Source of the DNA: Beijerinckiaceae bacterium
Lineage (GTDB): Bacteria; Pseudomonadota; Alphaproteobacteria; Rhizobiales; Beijerinckiaceae
Direction: 5' to 3'
NCBI GenBank assembly: GCA_019753285.1
Contig: JAIELD010000043.1
Coordinates: 1-64,000, forward strand
DNA: 64,000 nucleotides
Part shown: piece by piece, positions 55,591 through 61,402 of the stretch
Numbering within the stretch: the stretch's first letter is position 1
Layout of the letters: every line of letters begins with the position of its first letter
Made by a program: the position numbers and the translations under genes
The notes under the pieces: model-generated
What the model was told of the DNA's origin: nothing
Databases searched by the model: none
The model's input: the letters and a program-made list of their open reading frames with translations, nothing else

Positions 55591-56484
55591 ATGACCAGCT
55601 CGACCATCCCCGACAAGTCCATCCATTTCGAAGGCGGCAGGATCGGCATCCTGCTGATCCACGGGCTCGGCGGCACGCCGGTCGAGATGAAGATGACGGC
55701 GCGCGGTTTCGCCAAGGCCGGCTATACCGTGTCGTGCTGCCAGCTCGCGGGCCATTGCGGCAGCGAGGCCGATCTCGTCGCGACAAAGTGGCAGGATTGG
55801 TATGCCAGCGTTGAAAATGCGCTGATCGAGCTGCGCAAGAGCTGCGACATCGTCTTTACGGGCGGCCTCTCCATGGGCGCGATGCTGGCGATCCTCGCCG
55901 CCGCAAGGCACCCCGACAAGGTGGAGGGCGTCCTCAGCTTTGCGCCCACGCTCTGGTATGACGGCTTTTCCCTGCCCTGGACGCGCGTGCTGCTGCGCCC
56001 CCTTTACTGGACGCCGATGGGCCAGCGCTTCCGTTTCGTCGAGAAGGAGCCCTATGGCCTGAAGGACGAGCGCGTGCGCGCCGCGATCGTCAAGGCGATG
56101 CTGGCGGGCGACAGCGCCGAGGCTGGCCTGCTCGGCACGCCGTCGCAATGCCTCAACCAGTTCTGGCGCATGATCGACGTGATCCGCAAAGAGCTGAAAA
56201 CCGTGAAAACGCCTGTCTTCATCGCCCATGCCCGCGAAGACGACATCGCCTCGTTGAAGAACACAATCTATCTGCAGAAGCATCTGGGCGGCATCGTCGA
56301 GACGCTGGTGCTCGACGACAGCTATCATCTGGTGACGATCGACCGCCAGCGCGACATCGTGGTCGAGCGGGCGCTCTCCTTCGTGCGCTGGGTATCGGAG
56401 AAGATCGAGACGAAACGCACGCGCGATCTGCTCAGCGCCAGCCGCACCGGCGGCAATGTCGTGCCGCTGAGAGCCTCCGAATAG
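55591..56484 (+). CDS. Alpha/beta hydrolase (carboxylesterase-like), operon gene 4
   Basis: A 297-residue cytoplasmic serine hydrolase. GILLIHGLGGTPVEMKMTAR is the oxyanion loop, VFTGGLSMGAMLAILAA the nucleophile elbow (GLSMG), and AHAREDDIASLKN and LDDSYHLVTIDR the acid and histidine. The family includes monoacylglycerol lipase and Est30-type carboxylesterases, so an acyl ester is the most likely substrate. The track ORF starts at 55249 within the previous gene; the ATG at 55591 gives the proper start MTSSTIPDKSIHFEGGR. Lies 14 bp after the half-transporter gene. Confidence 0.87.
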   Translation: MTSSTIPDKSIHFEGGRIGILLIHGLGGTPVEMKMTARGFAKAGYTVSCCQLAGHCGSEADLVATKWQDWYASVENALIELRKSCDIVFTGGLSMGAMLAILAAARHPDKVEGVLSFAPTLWYDGFSLPWTRVLLRPLYWTPMGQRFRFVEKEPYGLKDERVRAAIVKAMLAGDSAEAGLLGTPSQCLNQFWRMIDVIRKELKTVKTPVFIAHAREDDIASLKNTIYLQKHLGGIVETLVLDDSYHLVTIDRQRDIVVERALSFVRWVSEKIETKRTRDLLSASRTGGNVVPLRASE

Positions 56485-56492
56485 GCGGGACC

Positions 56493-57656
56493 GTGCCCTT
56501 CGAAGCGGAGATCGTTCCGCGCATCGGTGAGATCGACCGGGCGGACTGGGAGCGCTGCCTGCCGAACGAGGCCGAGAATCATGATTATTATCGCGCCTGC
56601 GAGGAAAGCCCGCACGCGTCATACGCCATCATGGCTGGCGTGGTGCGGCGGGCCGGAACGGTCGTCGCGGTCGCGCCGGCCTTCGTGCTGACATACAGGC
56701 TCGACACGCCGTTTCAGGGCGCGCTGCGGCGGATGAGCGAGCGTATCTATCGCGCCGCGCCACGCCTCATCTCCTTCAAGGTGCTGGCGCTCGGCTCTCC
56801 GCTGGCCGAACGCTGCCATCTCGGCTTCGCGCCCGAGCTTTCGCCGCCGGAGCGGGCCGAGGCCTTCGACGCGCTGCTCGGCGCGCTCGGTCGCGAAGCG
56901 CGCTCGCTGAAAGCCGGCCTCGTCGCCCTGAAAGACCTCGACGGCAGGGATGCAGAGCGCCATGCCGAGACGCTTCGGCAGCGGGGCTTCGCCCGCGTCA
57001 ACAGCCTGCCGGTGGCGGTGCTCGATCTCCCTTCGAGCGAAGAGGCCTATATTGCGCGCCTGTCGACCAATACCCGCAGCTCGTTCAGGCGCAAACTCAA
57101 ATCCGCAAAGCATCTGCGCATCGAATACCGCGAGGCGATCGACGGCCTCGAGGACGAGATCATGTCGCTCTACGAGGAAACGCGCACCCAGAGCGGGCTC
57201 GACTATGGCGATCTTGAAACCTTGCCGGCCGGCTATTTCGGCGCGGTCATGCGCAATCTCAATCAAACTGGAAACGAGCCAGCCCGGGCCGGCATTCTTC
57301 TCTTCTGGCTGGAGGATCGCCTGATCGGTTTCAACCTGCTGCTGTTCGAACCGGGCCGGGTCATCGACAAGTTCATCGGCCGGCGATATCCTGTCTCGAA
57401 AGACTATCACCTGTTCTTCGTCGGTTGGATGGAGAATGTCCGTGTGGCCTTGAAGCGCGGCGCGAGCACGCTCCAGTCCGGACAGACTCATTACGCCGTG
57501 AAGGTGCGGTTGGGCAGCCGGCTCGAACCTTCGTTCCTCTATTTTCGTCACCGCAACCCGCTCATCAACCGGGTGCTGCGGCTGATCAGCGGGCTGATCG
57601 CGTTCGACAAGCTCGATCCCGATCTCCGCGAGCTTCGCAAGGCGGACAAGGCGTGA
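56493..57656 (+). CDS. FemAB/BioF2-like GNAT acyltransferase, operon gene 5
   Basis: A 387-residue protein of the acetyltransferase superfamily with two GNAT-like halves, like the FemAB and BioF2-like enzymes that transfer aminoacyl or acyl groups. Notable segments: LSTNTRSSFRRKLKSAKHLR (the first core strand/helix), YEETRTQSGLDYGDLETLPA, GILLFWLEDRLIGFNLLLFE and VIDKFIGRRYPVSKDYHLFF, and the basic end LRLISGLIAFDKLDPDLREL. Start is GTG at 56493 behind GGCGGGA; the track ATG at 56148 lies inside the hydrolase gene. Between a hydrolase and a flippase-like gene, it probably attaches an acyl group. Donor and acceptor unknown. Confidence 0.8.
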   Translation: MPFEAEIVPRIGEIDRADWERCLPNEAENHDYYRACEESPHASYAIMAGVVRRAGTVVAVAPAFVLTYRLDTPFQGALRRMSERIYRAAPRLISFKVLALGSPLAERCHLGFAPELSPPERAEAFDALLGALGREARSLKAGLVALKDLDGRDAERHAETLRQRGFARVNSLPVAVLDLPSSEEAYIARLSTNTRSSFRRKLKSAKHLRIEYREAIDGLEDEIMSLYEETRTQSGLDYGDLETLPAGYFGAVMRNLNQTGNEPARAGILLFWLEDRLIGFNLLLFEPGRVIDKFIGRRYPVSKDYHLFFVGWMENVRVALKRGASTLQSGQTHYAVKVRLGSRLEPSFLYFRHRNPLINRVLRLISGLIAFDKLDPDLRELRKADKA

Positions 57657-58057
57657 CGACCGATCCAAGACCGCAGCTCTCCCGGCCGAAGCTCGCGAGA
57701 TCTGACCTGCTGCGCATGTGGGTCGCCTTCATCGGCCTCGCGACGCTCGTCCAGCTCCTGTTCAAGAAAGCCGGCGAGGCGCTGGAGCATGTCGACGGCG
57801 TCTCGGGCTTTGCCTCCACCGCGTTGCACTCGCCCTGGGTCTGGGCGTCCATCGTATGTTACATCGTCGTCTTTTTGTTCTGGATCAAGATCCTGCAGCG
57901 CATGGATCTGGCGCAGGCCTTCCCGATGACCGGCCTCACCTATATGACGGTGCCGCTGAGCGCGACCGTGCTGTTCGGCGAACGCATCGATCTGGCGCAC
58001 GGTATCGGCATCGGGCTCATCCTCGCCGGGGTATTCGTGCTCGGGAGCGAGGAATGA
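57653..58057 (+). CDS. Second four-helix SMR/EamA-type half-transporter, operon gene 6
   Basis: A 134-residue, four-helix membrane protein with a longer hydrophilic N-terminus (MTTDPRPQLSRPKLARSDLL). Helices: WVAFIGLATLVQLLFKKAGE, SPWVWASIVCYIVVFLFWIK, AFPMTGLTYMTVPLSATVLF, IGIGLILAGVFVLGSEE. Helix 3 keeps a TVPLSATVLFGER motif found in EamA/SMR proteins. It differs in sequence from gene 3, so the two would make a heterodimeric pair as ArnE/ArnF do for undecaprenyl-phosphate-linked aminoarabinose. GTG start in a 4-bp overlap with the previous stop. Confidence 0.82.
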   Translation: MTTDPRPQLSRPKLARSDLLRMWVAFIGLATLVQLLFKKAGEALEHVDGVSGFASTALHSPWVWASIVCYIVVFLFWIKILQRMDLAQAFPMTGLTYMTVPLSATVLFGERIDLAHGIGIGLILAGVFVLGSEE

Positions 58058-59811
58058 TCGTCTCGCTCCGCTCCCTGCGCGCCAGGCTCATTCTCGCCTT
58101 CGTGCTGGTGAGCGTGCCGCCCATGCTCACCGCAACCTATATCGGCGCGCGGCTGATCTCGGACGCGTTCGAAGCCAATGTCGAGCAATGGCTGGAGGAG
58201 ACCTCGCGCTTCTTCGCCTATGGCGTGACGGATGCCGAGAACGAGGCTGAGCGCGCCTCCAAGGTCATCGTACGCCGGCTGGAGACGACAAACATTGCGG
58301 ACGAAACCGGACGCGAGGACATGCGCCAGGATTTCGAGCTGCTGCAGTCTGTCGGCTATGATCTCATCTTCGTTTATGACGAAAACCATCAGACCGTCTT
58401 TTCGAACAGCAGCTTCGAGGGCGTTGACGCGCTGCCGCTCGAACGCAAGCGCGGCATTTTCGAAGTGACCATCGAAGGCGTGCCGCTTCTGCTTGCAGGA
58501 TCGATCGCGCCCGTCACCTCCGGCGACCGCCAGCTCTATCTGTTGATCGGCACCCGGCTCGACCAGAGCTATCTCAGCAACATCAAGGTCATCACCTCGC
58601 TCGACGTTCGGCTGTTCCGGCGCACGCCCGGCGGCTTCGAGGCCTTCAGGAGCAATGGTTCGAACGCTCCGCTGCCAAAGCTGCCGGACGCCATCATCTC
58701 CAAGCTCGCCGCCGGAGACGAAATCGTGTTCGACCAGACCGTCGCCGAAGGCACGTTCAGGGCGGTCTACGCGGCGCTGCGCGATTTCAACGGCGCTCTC
58801 GTCGGCGTGCTGTTCATCGGGCTGGAGACAAGCGAGAGCTTCTTCGAGCAGATCGGCCAATGGCAGCTTTTCTCCGGCATCTTCCTATTCGGCTCGCTCA
58901 TCTCCATCGTCACGGGCCTCTGGATGTCGGGCCTGCTCGTCAAGCCGCTGAAAGCCTTGACGAAAGGCGTGCGCGCCATCACGTCGGGCGACTATCAGAG
59001 CCGCGTCGAGGAGGTCGGCAGCCGCGAAATCCAGGAACTCGCCATCGGGTTCAACGGCATGACGGCCGAGCTCGAAAAACTGCGCGGGCTCGAGGAGGAG
59101 CTGAGGCGGCGCGACCGCCTCACTGCGCTCGGCGAGGCGGCGATGGTCATCGCGCATGAGGTGCGCAACCCGCTCGGCATCATCAAGACATCGGCGGAAG
59201 TGGTGCGCAAACGCGCGCAGATGAGCGCATCCGACGAGCGCCTGCTTGGCTACGTCGTCGACGAGGTTCGGCGCATCGAGAGGCTGATCCGCGAATTCCT
59301 CGATTTCGCGCGCCCGAAAGTTCCGGCGAAGATCGCCATGGACGTGCGCACCCTCGTCGACCGCGTCACCGCCGTCGCCAAGGTGGAGTTACAGAAACAG
59401 AACGTCTCTCTTGAAATCATCGAGAAGGCGAGCGACGTGCAATGCCTGTTCGACATGGACCAGTTGCACCAGGCGCTGCTCAATCTCGTGCTGAACGCAC
59501 TTGACGCCATGCCGGGCGGCGGCCATCTCACCATCACGATCGCAGCAACCGAACATGAAGCCTCGATCACGGTCGCCGATACGGGAACCGGCATCGCGCC
59601 GGACATCGCCGAGAAGATCTTCAACCCGTTCTTCACCACCAAGGCGAAGGGCACGGGCCTCGGGCTCGCCAAGGTGCAGCACGTGGCAGAAGCGCATGGC
59701 GGTGCGGCGGCCTGCCAGAGCGTGCCGGGCAAGGGCGCAGCCTTCACCATCACCCTGCCGCTGGTGGAAGCGGAGCCGCAACGGAAGAAGCCGGCCCTGG
59801 AGCCTGCGTGA
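58054..59811 (+). CDS. Membrane sensor histidine kinase, operon gene 7
   Basis: A 585-residue kinase. TM1 is LRARLILAFVLVSVPPMLTA; residues 40-280 are periplasmic, of Cache type (single or double), with YDLIFVYDENHQTVFSNSS and TSGDRQLYLLIGTRLDQSYL; TM2 is QLFSGIFLFGSLISIVTGLW; then HAMP, HisKA with phospho-acceptor H368 in MVIAHEVRNPLGIIK, and the ATPase with NLVLNALDAMPGG, VADTGTGIAPDI and TKAKGTGLGLAKV. The periplasmic sensing domain suggests an extracytoplasmic ligand. ATG overlaps gene 6 by 4 bp. Its partner is the sigma54 activator encoded 109 bp downstream. Confidence 0.92.
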   Translation: MIVSLRSLRARLILAFVLVSVPPMLTATYIGARLISDAFEANVEQWLEETSRFFAYGVTDAENEAERASKVIVRRLETTNIADETGREDMRQDFELLQSVGYDLIFVYDENHQTVFSNSSFEGVDALPLERKRGIFEVTIEGVPLLLAGSIAPVTSGDRQLYLLIGTRLDQSYLSNIKVITSLDVRLFRRTPGGFEAFRSNGSNAPLPKLPDAIISKLAAGDEIVFDQTVAEGTFRAVYAALRDFNGALVGVLFIGLETSESFFEQIGQWQLFSGIFLFGSLISIVTGLWMSGLLVKPLKALTKGVRAITSGDYQSRVEEVGSREIQELAIGFNGMTAELEKLRGLEEELRRRDRLTALGEAAMVIAHEVRNPLGIIKTSAEVVRKRAQMSASDERLLGYVVDEVRRIERLIREFLDFARPKVPAKIAMDVRTLVDRVTAVAKVELQKQNVSLEIIEKASDVQCLFDMDQLHQALLNLVLNALDAMPGGGHLTITIAATEHEASITVADTGTGIAPDIAEKIFNPFFTTKAKGTGLGLAKVQHVAEAHGGAAACQSVPGKGAAFTITLPLVEAEPQRKKPALEPA

Positions 59812-59920
59812 AGGGACGCCCCGCTTCAGCCGGGCAATCGCGCCTTGCACGCTTCCTGCTTCCAGACCATGGCCTTACCCGCCTTGTTCCTGCACCGATA
59901 GCGCTTTATGGACATCTCCG

Positions 59921-61300
59921 ATGAAGCACAGAATTCTTGTCGTCGATGACGAGGTGCGCCTTGCGGACGTTTTGACGGTCGCGCTCGAAGACCTCGGCTA
60001 CAGTGCTGTCGCCGCCGAAAATGCCGCCGACGCGCTCGACGTGCTTTCACGCGAGCCGATCGATCTCGTGCTCACCGATCTGCGCCTGCCGGGCATGGAC
60101 GGGCGCGGCCTGCTTGCCGAAATTCGCAGGCTCTATCCGGAAGTTCCGGTCGTGCTGATCACGGCCTTTGCCTCCGTTCGCGATGCCGTCGACCTGATCA
60201 AGGAAGGGGCGTTCGACTACATAGCGAAGCCCTTCGAGATGGAGGACGTGGCGGCGACGGTGGTGCGCGCGCTCCGCCTCAACGAGGTCGTCAAGGACAA
60301 TGAGCGCCTTCGCGCGGAACTCGAGGGCCGCTACAGCTTCGACCATCTGATCGGCACCAGCGCGCCGTTCCGCCGCGTGATCGAACAGGTGACGGAGGTC
60401 TGCGAAAGCCGCGCCACCGTGCTGCTCACCGGCGAAAGCGGCACCGGCAAGGAGGTCGTGGCGCGGGCCATCCACTTCAACAGCCCGCGCAGCAAGCGGC
60501 CCTTCATCGCGGTCAATTGCGCGGCGATCCCGGCGGGGCTCCTCGAGAGCGAGCTGTTCGGCCATGTGAAGGGTGCATTCACCGGCGCACTGGCAAACCG
60601 GCAGGGCCGCTTCGCGCTCGCCAATGGCGGCACGCTGCTCCTAGACGAGATCGGTGACATGCCTGTCGCCATCCAGGCGAAGATCCTGCGCGTGCTGCAG
60701 GAGCGCACCTTCGAGCCTGTCGGCGGTACGCAGACGATCGAGACCGACGTGCGCATCATCGCGGCGACGCACAAGGACCTGCTGCAGGCTGTCGGCGAAG
60801 GGGCCTTCCGCGAGGACCTTTATTACCGGCTGAACGTCTTTCCGATCGAACTGCCGGCGCTGCGCGAACGGCGCGAGGACATTCCGCTCATCGCGAGCTA
60901 TTTTCTCGGCCAGTTCGTGACCGACATGGGCAAGCGCATCACGGGTTTCGCGCCGAAGGCGCAGGCCGCGATGATGGCCTATCGCTGGCCCGGCAACATT
61001 CGCGAGTTGCAGAACTGCGTGGAGCGGGCGGTGATCGTCGCGCGCGGCGCGCTCATCGAGATGCAGGACCTGCCGCGCTACGTGCTGGAGGCCGGCGGCG
61101 GCGCGGACGGTCCGGCGACCCTGCCGGCCGACATCGACGCCGAACTCATGCGGCAGGAGCGCAATTTCATCATGCGGGCGCTCGAGGAAAGCGGCGGCGT
61201 GCAGATCAGGGCGGCCGAGATTCTCGGCATCTCGGAACGGAGCCTCTGGCACCGCATCAAGAAACACGACATCAGGATCGTGAAGCGCACCACGCCCTAG
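59921..61300 (+). CDS. Sigma54-activating response regulator (NtrC-type), operon gene 8
   Basis: A 459-residue activator. Receiver: D9, D10, phospho-acceptor D53 in LVLTDLRLPGMDG, T81, K103. AAA+ domain: Walker A GESGTGKE (171-178), GAFTGA loop (218-223), Walker B LLLDEIGDMP, sensor and WPGNIREL region. C-terminal Fis-like helix-turn-helix VQIRAAEILGISERSLWHRI. All motifs are intact. The ATG at 59921 gives MKHRILVVDDE; the track start at 59501 lies in the kinase gene. Placed at the end of an operon with a sigma54 promoter, it very probably activates its own operon in response to the kinase. Confidence 0.94.
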   Translation: MKHRILVVDDEVRLADVLTVALEDLGYSAVAAENAADALDVLSREPIDLVLTDLRLPGMDGRGLLAEIRRLYPEVPVVLITAFASVRDAVDLIKEGAFDYIAKPFEMEDVAATVVRALRLNEVVKDNERLRAELEGRYSFDHLIGTSAPFRRVIEQVTEVCESRATVLLTGESGTGKEVVARAIHFNSPRSKRPFIAVNCAAIPAGLLESELFGHVKGAFTGALANRQGRFALANGGTLLLDEIGDMPVAIQAKILRVLQERTFEPVGGTQTIETDVRIIAATHKDLLQAVGEGAFREDLYYRLNVFPIELPALRERREDIPLIASYFLGQFVTDMGKRITGFAPKAQAAMMAYRWPGNIRELQNCVERAVIVARGALIEMQDLPRYVLEAGGGADGPATLPADIDAELMRQERNFIMRALEESGGVQIRAAEILGISERSLWHRIKKHDIRIVKRTTP

Positions 61301-61351
61301 ATCATTTTGCTTTCCTTTTGACGGGATCGTCAAAACGAAAGCAAAATGGTC
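61300..61351. repeat. 52-bp palindrome between the operon and the RND gene
   Basis: CATTTTGCTTTC-C-TTTTGACG-GGAT-CGTCAAAA-C-GAAAGCAAAATG is a near-perfect inverted repeat (two 20-base arms with one unpaired base on each side), extended by GATC/GGTC on the flanks. It lies at the stop of the response-regulator gene. There is no T tract, so it resembles mobile palindromic repeats, but in RNA it would form a strong hairpin and may end both convergent transcripts. A second hairpin (61380-61402) follows. Confidence 0.85.
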
Positions 61352-61379
61352 AGAGTCAATAATTCAGACCATGCTCTGA

Positions 61380-61402
61380 GGGCGTGGCCATTCGGCCCGC
61401 CC
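61380..61402. terminator. Hairpin at the 3' end of the RND gene
   Basis: On the minus strand GGGCG-GGCC-GAAT-GGCC-A-CGCCC forms a 9-bp stem with a tetraloop and one bulge, one base after the RND gene's stop codon. No T tract, so it may be a weak terminator or only a stabilising 3' hairpin. Confidence 0.45.
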
